From DATFVA01 sp963774455 (GTDB taxonomy: Bacteria; Bacteroidota; Ignavibacteria; Ignavibacteriales; Ignavibacteriaceae): a stretch of 64,000 bases of DNA. The DNA is taken from positions 496,001 through 560,000 of the forward strand of contig CAVZFD010000005.1 in the NCBI GenBank assembly GCA_963774455.1, read 5' to 3'. Positions 8,028-17,397 of this stretch are shown here, piece after piece. How positions within the stretch are numbered: position 1 is the stretch's first letter; every line of letters begins with the position of its first letter. The notes beneath the pieces are model-generated. The model did no database searches, was not told where the DNA came from, and saw nothing but the letters and a program-made list of their open reading frames with translations. The position numbers were made by a program, and so were the translations under genes.

Positions 8028-8942
8028 ATGAGTAAAAAAGCTTTTTTATTTCCCGGACAAGGTTCGCAGTATGTTGGAATGGCCCGGGATTTATTTGAAA
8101 ACTCCGTTGAAGCTAAAGAGATGATAAAGACGGCAGATGATGCCCTCGGTATAAATCTTTCCTATATTATGTTTAATGGTCCCGAAGATCAGCTCAAACA
8201 GACTGAATTTACCCAGCCTGCAATTTTTCTTCATAGTGCAGTGCTGGCCGGATTAACCCGCACGCTTCATCCCGATGCTGCGGCAGGACATTCTCTCGGT
8301 GAGTATTCGGCCCTGGTATCTGCAAATGCAATACAGTTTTATGATGCGGTTAAACTGGTCAGGATCCGCGGAAAAGCTATGCAGCAGGCGGGTGAGGAGA
8401 ACCAGGGAACAATGGCTGCAATAATCGGACTAACACCTGAAATGGTTGAAGAATGCTGTGCGGAAGCCTCTCCGGCAGGAATTGTTCAGTGCGCTAATTT
8501 TAATTCGCCCGGCCAAATAGTGATTTCAGGTTCCGCTGAGGGTGTTAAAAAGGGAATGGAGATCTGCAAAAGTAAAGGCGCAAAGCTGGTTAAGGAACTT
8601 GTTGTAAGCGGTGCATTTCACTCACCTCTGATGGATTCCGCAAAAGAAAAATTAAAAGAGGCATTGGATGCTGCAAATATTTACGACGCCAGGATCCCTG
8701 TATATGTTAATGTGACAGCAAAACCAGTGCTTACAAAAGAGGAAGTTAAGAAATATTTATATGAGCAGGTTACTTCGCCCGTACGGTGGGAGGAAACTAT
8801 CAGGAATATGATAAATGACGGCATTGAGGAATTTTATGAGATAGGTCCCGGGAAAGTACTTCAGGGACTCGTTAAAAGGATAAATCCGGACGTAATGTGT
8901 TTCAATATTGATAAATATTCTGATGTGGAGAGATATATCTGA
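8028..8942 (+). CDS. fabD: Malonyl-CoA:ACP transacylase
   Basis: This 304-residue enzyme loads malonyl groups from CoA onto acyl carrier protein. It begins with FLFPGQGSQYVGM, has the nucleophile S89 in GHSLGEYSAL, a conserved arginine in the KLVRIRGKAMQ segment and the catalytic histidine in GAFHSPLM. ATG at 8028 was preferred to the TTG at 8025 because the family starts a few residues before FPGQGSQ. Its stop overlaps the next start by 1 nt (TGATG), so translation is probably coupled. Confidence 0.97.
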   Translation: MSKKAFLFPGQGSQYVGMARDLFENSVEAKEMIKTADDALGINLSYIMFNGPEDQLKQTEFTQPAIFLHSAVLAGLTRTLHPDAAAGHSLGEYSALVSANAIQFYDAVKLVRIRGKAMQQAGEENQGTMAAIIGLTPEMVEECCAEASPAGIVQCANFNSPGQIVISGSAEGVKKGMEICKSKGAKLVKELVVSGAFHSPLMDSAKEKLKEALDAANIYDARIPVYVNVTAKPVLTKEEVKKYLYEQVTSPVRWEETIRNMINDGIEEFYEIGPGKVLQGLVKRINPDVMCFNIDKYSDVERYI

Positions 8943-9529
8943 TGAGTGAAAAGTTTACAAAAGAGATAAACGGAGTGAAAATTGATCCCCAGATCTTTAC
9001 TTTCAGCTTCAGCTGCAGTTGTTCCGGTGAATGCTGTAATTATGGTGTTTATACCGACCTGAAGGAACACGAAATGATTATGTCGCTGAAAGACAAAATC
9101 ATTCCGATGTTCGATGAAACCCAGGTAAAGGATACAGAACAGTGGTTCGAAGCACCAGAAAAGGATGAGGATTTTAAATCGGGTATTGCTGTAGGCACCG
9201 AGGTAAACCATGGCAAATGCGCTTTCCTTGACAAGGACGGTCTTTGCGTACTTCAGAAGTTGGCCAACCAGGAAGGTGAATACAAGTGGAAATACAAACC
9301 CCTTTATTGTATATTATTTCCCCTTACTATATACGAGAATGCACTTACCATAGATGATGAACACATCGACAGACTGAAAACCTGCAATCATCATCCCTCG
9401 GGCGTAAAAACCATTTTTGATTCGTGCAGGGAGGAACTGAAACATTTCTTTGGCGAGGACGGATTCAGGGAATTAGAAAAATATAAGTCTGAATATCTTG
9501 AAGGGTTAAAAGCGGAGAAAATTAAATGA
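8942..9529 (+). CDS. DUF3109-like cysteine-cluster protein
   Basis: This 195-residue protein resembles the DUF3109/YkgJ group of small cysteine-cluster proteins thought to bind zinc or iron. Cysteines lie in SCSCSGECCNYGVY near residue 25, in CAFLDKDGLC, in YCILFP and in CNHHPSG, a pattern suited to a metal or iron-sulfur site. It has no signal peptide. The gene overlaps fabD by 1 nt and fabG by 4 nt, so it is built into the fatty-acid operon and must be expressed with it, although no role in lipid synthesis is established for the family. Confidence 0.82.
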   Translation: MSEKFTKEINGVKIDPQIFTFSFSCSCSGECCNYGVYTDLKEHEMIMSLKDKIIPMFDETQVKDTEQWFEAPEKDEDFKSGIAVGTEVNHGKCAFLDKDGLCVLQKLANQEGEYKWKYKPLYCILFPLTIYENALTIDDEHIDRLKTCNHHPSGVKTIFDSCREELKHFFGEDGFRELEKYKSEYLEGLKAEKIK

Positions 9530-10287
9530 GCGGAAAAACTAAAAGAGCAATAGTTACAGGCGGCACAAGAGGAATTGGACGGGCAATAGTGAAGGAACTT
9601 GCGGCAAAAAGCTGCTGCGGTGTATTATTCTCCGATGTTGCATTCATCTATAACAGCTGTGACGAATGTGCGGAGGAATTGCAGAAAGAAGTAGGTTCAC
9701 TCGATACTAAAATATACGGCTTCAAAGCTGATGCTTCTTCGCTTGAAGATGCACAGCGAACCGTCAATGAAGCGATTGAAAAACTCGGTGGAATTGATAT
9801 CCTTGTTAACAACGCCGGCATTACGAGAGATAACCTGCTGCTGAGAATGACTGAAAAAGATTTTGATGACGTCATTTCGGCTAATCTTAAAAGCGTGTTT
9901 AATTATACTAAGGCTATCCTTAAACCTATGATCCAGCAGCGGTACGGCAGAATAGTGAATATCGCCTCTGTAGTAGGATTGATAGGTAACCCAGGACAGG
10001 CTAACTATGTGGCTTCGAAAGCAGGAGTTATAGGATTTACCAAGGCAATGGCCAGGGAACTCGCGTCCCGGAATATAACTGTTAATGCAGTTGCTCCCGG
10101 TTTTATTGAGACCAGTATGACACAGAAGCTGGATGAAAAACAGCGGGAGGCTCTGCTTAAAAATGTTCCGCTCGGCAGAATGGGCACGCCGGAGGATATT
10201 GCTAAAGTAGTAGGATTTTTATGCAGTCCCGAAGCCGATTATATCACCGGCCAGGTAATAGCGGTAGACGGCGGAATGACAATGTAA
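9526..10287 (+). CDS. fabG: 3-oxoacyl-ACP reductase
   Basis: This 253-residue short-chain dehydrogenase reduces 3-oxoacyl-ACP with NADPH in each elongation round. It shows the cofactor motif GGTRGIGRAI, NNAGITRD, the catalytic serine in NIASVVG, the YVASK tyrosine-lysine pair, and the ending GQVIAVDGGM typical of FabG. A cysteine-bearing stretch at about residues 30-45 (AKSCCGVLFSDVAF) is slightly longer than in E. coli FabG. It overlaps the DUF3109-like gene by 4 nt and precedes acpP. Confidence 0.96.
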   Translation: MSGKTKRAIVTGGTRGIGRAIVKELAAKSCCGVLFSDVAFIYNSCDECAEELQKEVGSLDTKIYGFKADASSLEDAQRTVNEAIEKLGGIDILVNNAGITRDNLLLRMTEKDFDDVISANLKSVFNYTKAILKPMIQQRYGRIVNIASVVGLIGNPGQANYVASKAGVIGFTKAMARELASRNITVNAVAPGFIETSMTQKLDEKQREALLKNVPLGRMGTPEDIAKVVGFLCSPEADYITGQVIAVDGGMTM

Positions 10288-10356
10288 AATAATTACCTTA
10301 TTTTTAGAAACTTTATTAAATTACACTAACTGAAATAAATTATAGGAGTCATAAAG

Positions 10357-10590
10357 ATGGATGTTGAAGCTAAAGTTAAAGAGATCATAATGGACAAATT
10401 AGGTGTTGAGGAATCACAGATAACACCTGAAGCTTCATTTACGAATGATCTTGGGGCCGATTCTTTAGACATTGTTGAACTGGTAATGGGTTTTGAGAGT
10501 GCTTTCCAGGTATCTATTCCTGATGAGGACGCTGAAAAAATAAATACAGTGGGAGACGCTACCAGGTACCTTAAAGAGAAATTAGGTTAA
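10357..10590 (+). CDS. acpP: Acyl carrier protein
   Basis: This 77-residue acidic protein carries fatty-acyl intermediates on a phosphopantetheine arm. The attachment serine is S36 in GADSLDIVE and the recognition helix LVMGFESAFQ follows. It starts 69 nt after fabG, with a purine-rich ribosome-binding sequence (taggag) upstream. A stable hairpin lies just after its stop, as is often the case for highly expressed acpP genes. Confidence 0.98.
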   Translation: MDVEAKVKEIIMDKLGVEESQITPEASFTNDLGADSLDIVELVMGFESAFQVSIPDEDAEKINTVGDATRYLKEKLG

Positions 10591-10598
10591 TCTATTAA

Positions 10599-10625
10599 AA
10601 GTCGGGAAATTTATTTTCTCGACTT
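10599..10625 (+). terminator. Hairpin between acpP and fabF (weak terminator or processing site)
   Basis: AAGTCGGGAAA pairs with TTTTCTCGACTT over 11 bp, with one G-T wobble, leaving a loop of about five bases. No strong T-run follows, so it is more likely an attenuating or RNA-stabilising stem that lets acpP outnumber downstream messages than a full terminator. Confidence 0.45.
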
Positions 10626-10697
10626 CACTCCCTTTAATAAAATGAGATTTCAATCTATTAAAGATTACCTCAATCTATTTTTTCTCCGGAGAGCCTT

Positions 10698-11945
10698 ATG
10701 ACAAAAAGAAGAGTAGTTGTAACCGGAATGGGTGCAGTTACTCCAATTGGTATAGGTTTATCTGCCTTCTGGGAAGGTCTGATCAATGGCCGGAACGGAG
10801 TTGCGCCCATTACCAAGTTCGATACCGAGAAATTTGATACCAAGTTTGCTGCGGAAGTTAAGAATTTTGAAGTTGGTGACTATCTTGACAAAAAAGAAGC
10901 AAGACGGCTTGACCCTTTTAATCAGTTCGCACTAGCTACCGCGATTATGGCAATGCAGGATTCAGGTCTGGATAAAAATGGCGTGGATATGGAAAGGTTC
11001 GGCGTTATATATGGCAGCGGTATCGGTGGGATGATTACTCTGGAGAAGCAGCACTGGCTTTATTTTGAAGGAAAAGATCCCCATAAGATAAGTCCTTTCT
11101 TTGTTCCGATGATGATATCCGATATGGCAGCAGGACAGATTTCCATTAAATTCGGCTTGAAAGGTCCTAACTACGCTACTACTTCTGCATGTGCAACTGC
11201 CTCTCACGCCATTTCTGATGCATTTATTCTTATCCAGAGAGGGAGTGCCGACCTGATGATGTGCGGAGGTTCTGAGGCTGCAATTACAGAAATGGCTATC
11301 GGCGGGTTTAATGCTATGCGTGCTTTATCTACCTGGAATGACAGGTATGCCGAGGCGTCGAGACCGTTTGATGTGGAAAGGAATGGATTTGTAATGGGTG
11401 AAGGAGCCGGTACTTTAATTCTTGAGGAATATGAACAGGCGAAAGCCCGCGGAGCAAAAATATATGCTGAAATAGGAGGCATTGGTCTTACCGGTGATGC
11501 TTATCATATAACAGCGCCCTCGCCGGGCGGTGAAGGAGCCTCACGATCTATGAAGGCTGCATTAACTGACGCCGGAATTAAGCCTGAGGATATTGATTAT
11601 ATAAATGCACATGGAACCAGCACACCTTATAACGATGTTACTGAAACCAAGGCTATTAAAACAACCTTCGGTGATCATGCCTATGAACTTGTTGTGAGTT
11701 CAACTAAATCGATGACGGGACATCTGCTTGGTGCAGCCGGGGGTGTTGAGGCTATTGCCACCATCCTTTCAATTGTAAATGGTAAAATTCCTCCTACAAT
11801 TAATCTTGATAATCCTGATCCCGAATGCGATTTAAATTACAGTGCTAAAAAAGTGACGGAGAAGGAAATTAACTTTGCAATAAGTAATACGTTTGGATTC
11901 GGCGGTCATAATGCGTCGATATTGTTCAAAAAAGCCGGAGATTAG
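10698..11945 (+). CDS. fabF: 3-oxoacyl-ACP synthase II
   Basis: This 415-residue condensing enzyme elongates acyl-ACP with malonyl-ACP. The catalytic residues are C165 in TTSACATASHA, H305 in NAHGTSTPYND and H342 in KSMTGHLLGAAGG, in the order expected for KAS I/II. Length (about 410-415) and the FGFGGHNAS ending are typical of FabF. It follows acpP, the usual order, with a gcc-ttATG start preceded by a CCGGAGAG sequence that serves as ribosome-binding site. rnc begins 2 nt later. Confidence 0.97.
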   Translation: MTKRRVVVTGMGAVTPIGIGLSAFWEGLINGRNGVAPITKFDTEKFDTKFAAEVKNFEVGDYLDKKEARRLDPFNQFALATAIMAMQDSGLDKNGVDMERFGVIYGSGIGGMITLEKQHWLYFEGKDPHKISPFFVPMMISDMAAGQISIKFGLKGPNYATTSACATASHAISDAFILIQRGSADLMMCGGSEAAITEMAIGGFNAMRALSTWNDRYAEASRPFDVERNGFVMGEGAGTLILEEYEQAKARGAKIYAEIGGIGLTGDAYHITAPSPGGEGASRSMKAALTDAGIKPEDIDYINAHGTSTPYNDVTETKAIKTTFGDHAYELVVSSTKSMTGHLLGAAGGVEAIATILSIVNGKIPPTINLDNPDPECDLNYSAKKVTEKEINFAISNTFGFGGHNASILFKKAGD

Positions 11946-11947
11946 TC

Positions 11948-12745
11948 TTGGGTCAGTTGATATCCTGGCTACTTGAAAAGCTGAAGCAGAGCCAGGCAAG
12001 AGAACAAACCCGATATTTTTCGAAATTACTTACACATCGTAAGTTTTCCGAACTGGAATCTGTAACAGGGGTGCCTATTAAGGACAAATCATACTACATT
12101 CAGGCATTGATGCACAGATCATTTCTTGAACAGAATCCTAATTTTGCTATCTCAAACGAAAGACTGGAATTTCTTGGAGATTCTGTACTTAATCTTACTG
12201 TTGCAGAGTATCTCTTTGGAGTATACCCGGATGAGAACGAAGGATTTCTTACCAAGGTGAGGGCTAAGCTGGTTAACAGGATAGCACTGGCTGAAGGTGC
12301 CGAGAGAATCGGTTTATCCAAATTCCTTCTTGTTAGTAAAAACCTGTCATCTGCGTTTACCTATGGCTCCCGTACAGTGCTGGCCGACGCCTTTGAAGCT
12401 TTGATAGGAGCGATATATCTTGATAACGGACTTGAAGGAGCAAGGTCCTTTATTAAAAAAAATCTGATTGAACCAAGTGCTAAACAAGGTGGACATCTTA
12501 TAGATGAGAACTATAAAAGCCAGCTACTCGAGTATGCCCAGGCTAATAAATTCGAAAACCCGATTTACACCGTGATTAATGAGGAAGGTCCTCAACATAA
12601 CAGGCTGTTTACAGTACAGGTTGAAATTAACGGTGAATCATACGGATCGGGAAAGGGGAGAAATAAAAAATCCGCAGAACAAAACGCAGCCCACGCTGCA
12701 ATGACAAGGATAAATCCGGGTAACGGTAATCAGCAGCCTTCATGA
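11948..12745 (+). CDS. rnc: Ribonuclease III
   Basis: This 265-residue double-strand-specific endonuclease processes rRNA and other duplex RNA. The signature NERLEFLGDSVLNL is at about residues 74-87, the second acidic catalytic group is in LADAFEALIGAIYLD, and a double-stranded RNA-binding domain fills the last 75 residues (SQLLEYAQ... KSAEQNAAHAAM). A TTG start at 11948 is used because it lies 2 nt after fabF and no in-frame ATG occurs before the conserved region. A 45-residue N-terminal extension precedes the RNase domain. The acpP-fabF-rnc order is widespread in Bacteroidota. Confidence 0.95.
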   Translation: MGQLISWLLEKLKQSQAREQTRYFSKLLTHRKFSELESVTGVPIKDKSYYIQALMHRSFLEQNPNFAISNERLEFLGDSVLNLTVAEYLFGVYPDENEGFLTKVRAKLVNRIALAEGAERIGLSKFLLVSKNLSSAFTYGSRTVLADAFEALIGAIYLDNGLEGARSFIKKNLIEPSAKQGGHLIDENYKSQLLEYAQANKFENPIYTVINEEGPQHNRLFTVQVEINGESYGSGKGRNKKSAEQNAAHAAMTRINPGNGNQQPS

Positions 12746-13088
12746 ATGATTCTCTGTTCTAAATTCAGTATATTTCCTCTGGTATGCATTCCCGATTGCC
12801 TGTTTGCTTCCGCACCTTTCGGCCTCTCTTCGGCCTACACCCGGCCTTCAAAAGGCCTGCACCCGGCTTTCTACAGGCTAACAACAAGTACTCACCTCTT
12901 TGACAATATCAATTTCCATGGTTTCCGAATTAATATAATTCCTGAGAGATTCTTCACAGGTTTGAAGCGAAAATAGTATCTGAATGATAAACCTGACCTC
13001 TGATTTTATCATTTTATAGATAAAAAACATTCTGTATTTTAATAAGTCTAAATATTTTTGCTAATTCAATTATCAAGAGAAATAAATT
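12746..13088. other. Intergenic region with GC-rich repeats
   Basis: No convincing gene was found. Around 12815-12868 there is a GC-rich patch with a repeated GGCCT(A/G)CACCCGGC (12832-12845 and 12854-12867) and a 6-bp hairpin GGCCTT-CAA-AAGGCC (12843-12857). No T-run follows, so it is not a standard terminator. TATTTTTG at 13053-13060 fits a -7 element for gcvP. No glycine-riboswitch features were seen despite the gcvP gene downstream. Confidence 0.5.
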
Positions 13089-15989
13089 ATGAATAACCTC
13101 GAACATCCGGATAAATTTGTTAACAGGCATATCGGACCAAATGATGAAGAAATAAAAGAAATGCTGGAAGTTATAGGGCTTAGTACGCTGGAGGAACTAA
13201 TTGAGCAGACAATACCGCCACAAATAAGATTGAAGGAGAGTCCTGCTCTGGGTGAACCCCTCACGGAATATCAGTTTCTGGAAGTGTTAAGGGAAATTGC
13301 GAAGAAAAACCAGGTTTTCAAACCATACATAGGTATGGGCTACAATCATACCATCACACCTGCTGTAATACAGAGAAACATACTAGAAAATCCCGGCTGG
13401 TATACCCAATATACGCCATACCAGGCTGAGATAGCGCAGGGAAGACTGGAAGCTTTAATGAATTTCCAAACAGCAATAATTGACTTAACCGCACTTCCGA
13501 TCGCAAATGCTTCTCTGCTGGATGAAGGAACAGCCGCAGCGGAGGCAATGAGTATGTTTCATTCAGTGAGGAATAAGAAGGACGCGAATACCTTTTTCGT
13601 ATCGGAGGAATGTTTCCCCCAGACGATCGGCGTATTGAAGACAAGGGCTGAGTCGCAGGGAATCAATCTGCTCATTGGGGATCATCATAAAGTTAACCTG
13701 ACAGATGAGATTTTCGGGATTCTTGTTCAGTATCCGGCTGACAGCGGTGAGATATACGATTACAGGGATCTTTTCAATGCAGCGAAATCGAAGAATATAT
13801 TTTGTACGGTGGCTGCAGATCTAATGAGTCTTGCACTGTTAACCCCTCCAGGGGAATTCGGCGCCGATGCCGTTGTTGGGAGCTCGCAGAGATTCGGTGT
13901 TCCGATGGGATACGGCGGTCCCCACGCTGCATTTTTTGCGACACGGGATGAATTTAAGAGAAGTTTACCCGGAAGAATAATTGGAGCGACAATTGATGCC
14001 CAGGGAAATCTTGCCTTCAGGATGGCACTGCAGACGAGGGAACAGCATATACGCAGGGAAAAAGCTACGAGCAACATATGTACAGCCCAGGTTCTTCTTG
14101 CTATAATGGCCGCTATGTACGCGGTGTATCATGGTCCAAAGGGAATCAGAGGGATCTCGGAAAGAATCCATACTCTGACTGCATTCCTTGATGCTTCTCT
14201 GAAGAATTTGGGCTACACGCAGGTTAATGAAAATTATTTTGATACTCTAAAGATCAGTTTTTCAGCTGATGGTAAAAAGAGAATTAAGGAGCTTCGTGAG
14301 GAAGCTGAAAACCAGAGAATTAATTTCCGGTATTTCCCGGATAACTCGGTAGGTATCTCAATAGGAGAACCCGCCGACCTTGATGATATAATTGAAATCA
14401 TCAATATCTTCGCTAAGTTTAACGGAAAAGAAATTGATGCCACTTCCTTAAAAAAAGAAGCTGCAGGAATTAATGCTGAATACAGAGGCAGTCTTAAAAG
14501 AACATCTGAATATCTTACCCACCCGGTCTTCAACACTTATCATTCTGAAACCGAAATGCTCAGGTATATGAAGAGTCTTGAGAATAAAGATCTTTCCCTG
14601 ACTCATTCGATGATTCCTCTTGGCTCATGTACCATGAAATTAAACGCAACTACAGAGATGCTGCCAATAACATGGCCCGAATTCAGCAAGATACATCCCT
14701 TTGCCCCTGAAAATCAGACAGAAGGATACAAACAGCTATTTCGTGAGTTGGAGGATCAGCTTGCTAAAATAACAGGATTCGCGGCTGTTTCGCTGCAGCC
14801 TAACAGTGGTGCGCAGGGCGAATACTCAGGACTGATGGTGATTCGTGAGTATCATAAAAACAGGGGAGAGGGACACAGGAACATAGTAATCATTCCATCC
14901 TCTGCTCACGGTACGAATCCAGCAAGCGCAGTAATGGCAGGAATGAAGGTGGTAGTAGCCGGCTGTGATGCTAAGGGCAACGTTGATATTGAAGACCTCA
15001 GGAAGAAAGCTGAAGCAAATAAAAAGAATTTATCTGCGCTGATGATAACGTATCCCTCCACACACGGTGTGTTCGAAGAAAAGATCCGGGAGATCTGTGA
15101 AATAATTCATGATAACGGCGGACAGGTCTATATGGACGGTGCTAATATGAACGCACAGGTCGGGTTAACCAGTCCTGCTAACATTGGTGCCGATATCTGT
15201 CATCTTAACCTTCACAAAACTTTCTGCATTCCTCACGGAGGCGGTGGACCCGGGATGGGACCCATTGCCTGTGCTGAGCATCTTGTTGCTTTCCTTCCCG
15301 AACACCCTGTTGTAAGACTGGGACACAAACATGGAATCCCGGCCATCTCATCCGCTCCATGGGGAAGTGCCGATATCCTGGTTATCTCTTATGCCTACAT
15401 AAAAATGATGGGCACTAAAGGTCTCACAAAAGCCTCTGAAGCTGCTATCCTTAACGCAAATTATATCAAAGCCAGACTGGAACCCTATTTTAAGGTACTG
15501 TACACAGGGACAAAGGGAAGGGTGGCACACGAGCTGATATTTGATATGAGACATTTCAAGAATACCGCTAAGATTGAAGTAGAGGACATAGCCAAAAGGA
15601 TGATGGACTACGGATATCATGCGCCCACAGTTTCCTTCCCGGTTGCCGGAACCCTTATGGTGGAACCAACGGAAAGTGAATCGAAATCAGAACTCGACAG
15701 GTTCTGTGAAGTTATGATTTCAATCGGGGAGGAGATTAAAGAGATTGAGGATGGGAAATCCGATCCGACAGATAACGTGCTGAAAAACGCTCCCCACACA
15801 TTGAATGTACTAATCTCGAATGATTGGAGTCACTCTTATACCCGAGAAAAAGCTGCCTACCCTGTTGAATGGACCAGGAAGAATAAATTCTGGCCGTCAG
15901 TGGGCAGAGTTAACAGCGCTTATGGAGACCGGAACCTTGTGTGCAGCTGCAACCCGATTGCAGATTACATAGAAGAACCTGTATCCTGA
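13089..15989 (+). CDS. gcvP: Glycine dehydrogenase (decarboxylating), P protein
   Basis: This 966-residue single-chain P protein decarboxylates glycine and passes the aminomethyl group to the lipoyl H protein of the glycine cleavage system. The full-length form joins the two homologous halves (about 1-440 and 450-966). The PLP-binding lysine is in HLNLHKTFCIPHGGGGPGMGP and the N-terminal RHIGP motif is present. It stands alone here; genes for the T, H and L proteins are not in the window. A rho-independent terminator follows the stop. Confidence 0.97.
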   Translation: MNNLEHPDKFVNRHIGPNDEEIKEMLEVIGLSTLEELIEQTIPPQIRLKESPALGEPLTEYQFLEVLREIAKKNQVFKPYIGMGYNHTITPAVIQRNILENPGWYTQYTPYQAEIAQGRLEALMNFQTAIIDLTALPIANASLLDEGTAAAEAMSMFHSVRNKKDANTFFVSEECFPQTIGVLKTRAESQGINLLIGDHHKVNLTDEIFGILVQYPADSGEIYDYRDLFNAAKSKNIFCTVAADLMSLALLTPPGEFGADAVVGSSQRFGVPMGYGGPHAAFFATRDEFKRSLPGRIIGATIDAQGNLAFRMALQTREQHIRREKATSNICTAQVLLAIMAAMYAVYHGPKGIRGISERIHTLTAFLDASLKNLGYTQVNENYFDTLKISFSADGKKRIKELREEAENQRINFRYFPDNSVGISIGEPADLDDIIEIINIFAKFNGKEIDATSLKKEAAGINAEYRGSLKRTSEYLTHPVFNTYHSETEMLRYMKSLENKDLSLTHSMIPLGSCTMKLNATTEMLPITWPEFSKIHPFAPENQTEGYKQLFRELEDQLAKITGFAAVSLQPNSGAQGEYSGLMVIREYHKNRGEGHRNIVIIPSSAHGTNPASAVMAGMKVVVAGCDAKGNVDIEDLRKKAEANKKNLSALMITYPSTHGVFEEKIREICEIIHDNGGQVYMDGANMNAQVGLTSPANIGADICHLNLHKTFCIPHGGGGPGMGPIACAEHLVAFLPEHPVVRLGHKHGIPAISSAPWGSADILVISYAYIKMMGTKGLTKASEAAILNANYIKARLEPYFKVLYTGTKGRVAHELIFDMRHFKNTAKIEVEDIAKRMMDYGYHAPTVSFPVAGTLMVEPTESESKSELDRFCEVMISIGEEIKEIEDGKSDPTDNVLKNAPHTLNVLISNDWSHSYTREKAAYPVEWTRKNKFWPSVGRVNSAYGDRNLVCSCNPIADYIEEPVS

Positions 15990-16009
15990 TTTTATAAACC
16001 CTTGTAATG

Positions 16010-16052
16010 CGGTTCGCCGGGACAAATTTGTTTAAGCGAACCGTTTTTTTTT
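16010..16052 (+). terminator. Rho-independent terminator after gcvP
   Basis: CGGTTCGC (16010-16017) pairs with GCGAACCG (16036-16043) and is followed by nine T residues. It ends the gcvP transcript. It also overlaps an upstream ATG at 16007, showing that the next gene should start later, at 16073. Confidence 0.85.
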
Positions 16053-16072
16053 ATTACCCTATAATAAAAAGA

Positions 16073-17395
16073 ATGACAAAATACCTCCTGCTTTTTATAT
16101 TGGTTACCCGGGTTCCGGTTTTTGCCCAGCAGGATACGGTAAAATACCTGCAGGATTACAGTGTGGTTATTGATTCGATTAAACTAACGGGTAATAAAAC
16201 AACGGAAGACTTTATAATTTTAAGAGAACTAAATTTCTCTAAGGGCGATACCTTAACTCCTGAGCTGGCAAAGTACAACCGCGACAGGATCTATAGTCTA
16301 GGGATCTTCAATGTGGTTGAAGTACATCCTGAAACAGTTAATGATAAAAACTATGCTGTGATCGATGTTGAAGAGGGTTGGTATATTTATCCTGTTCCGT
16401 TTCTTGAGATGCGGGAAAACGATTGGAAGAAACTATCCTATGGAGCAATACTTGTCGTAAAAAATTTCAGGGGTCGGAACGAAACCATTTCATTAAGCGG
16501 TGCATTTGGTTATAATCCTTTTCTGAGACTAATGTATAATAATCCTTATCTGTCACGCAAGGATGATTTATTTTTTAATATCTCGGCATCATATGGGACT
16601 ATGTCCAACAAGAGCAGAATAGCATCGGCTCTCCACGGTGCAGATTATGTCCAGAAAAGTATATCAGGAGCAGTCGAGGTGGGGAAACGTTTCGGCCTTT
16701 ATCAGCGTCTCTCTCTGACTGCAGGATTCAGCTATATTGAAACACCCTTTTTTATCAAAGGAATATCGGCTTCTGATTCAAGGATAGATCATACACCGTT
16801 TATTTCAGTCGGATATTCATATGATACCAGAGACCTGATCCAGTTTCCCAGGAATGGATTGCTGGGCGCAGCAGCCTTTGAATTAAAGGGATTAGGAAAT
16901 GAAGGAATCAACTACAATATTGTTAAATTAGACTTCCGTGAATACCGTCCCATCATAGGCGACCTGCATGCAAAATGGAGATTTACTACCAGGTTAACCG
17001 GGGGTAAACTTATACCCTTTTACGATCTGTCCTATATCGGATTTGATGAAAGGATAAGGGGACATTATACTGAACAACTGGAAGGAAATAATTACTACCT
17101 GGGATCGATGGAATTATTTTACCCGATATTAAAAGACATCCATCTAAACCTGGATTTTGTTCCGCTGCTTCCCAAATCCCTCCTTTCTTATAGAATTGCA
17201 ATCTACACAGAACTGTTCGGAGATGCGGGTACTACAAAATCCAGAGGTGAAACTTTGGGGATTCAAGATATCAGGAGCGGATATGGCGGCGGACTTACTC
17301 TCTTAATTCTGCCTTATAATGTTGTTAGATTTGAAGTTGGATTTGACGAATACCATAACGCCGAATTTATTTTTAATGTTGCAGTCTCCTTCTAG
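16073..17395 (+). CDS. Omp85-family outer-membrane barrel with one POTRA domain
   Basis: This 440-residue exported protein starts with a signal peptide (MTKYLLLFILVTRVPVFAQ). Residues about 27-110 form one POTRA-like domain (DSIKLTGNKTTEDFIILREL... GIFNVVEV), and the rest is a beta-rich barrel with the Omp85-type end FEVGFDEYHNAEFIFNVAVSF. Proteins of this short Omp85/surface-antigen class insert or translocate proteins or lipids at the outer membrane; a specific substrate is unknown. It is too short to be BamA. ATG at 16073 was chosen over 16007, which lies in the gcvP terminator and would add 22 residues before the signal peptide. Confidence 0.82.
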   Translation: MTKYLLLFILVTRVPVFAQQDTVKYLQDYSVVIDSIKLTGNKTTEDFIILRELNFSKGDTLTPELAKYNRDRIYSLGIFNVVEVHPETVNDKNYAVIDVEEGWYIYPVPFLEMRENDWKKLSYGAILVVKNFRGRNETISLSGAFGYNPFLRLMYNNPYLSRKDDLFFNISASYGTMSNKSRIASALHGADYVQKSISGAVEVGKRFGLYQRLSLTAGFSYIETPFFIKGISASDSRIDHTPFISVGYSYDTRDLIQFPRNGLLGAAAFELKGLGNEGINYNIVKLDFREYRPIIGDLHAKWRFTTRLTGGKLIPFYDLSYIGFDERIRGHYTEQLEGNNYYLGSMELFYPILKDIHLNLDFVPLLPKSLLSYRIAIYTELFGDAGTTKSRGETLGIQDIRSGYGGGLTLLILPYNVVRFEVGFDEYHNAEFIFNVAVSF

Positions 17396-17397
17396 CT

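Noticed and set aside
12746..12976. 76-codon open frame directly after rnc
   Set aside because: It lies across the GC-rich repeat patch, has no recognisable domain and unusual composition, and the open frame is explained by low stop density there. Not called as a gene.
12860..13088. Glycine riboswitch before gcvP
   Set aside because: The conserved purine-rich core and paired aptamer helices were not found in the leader.
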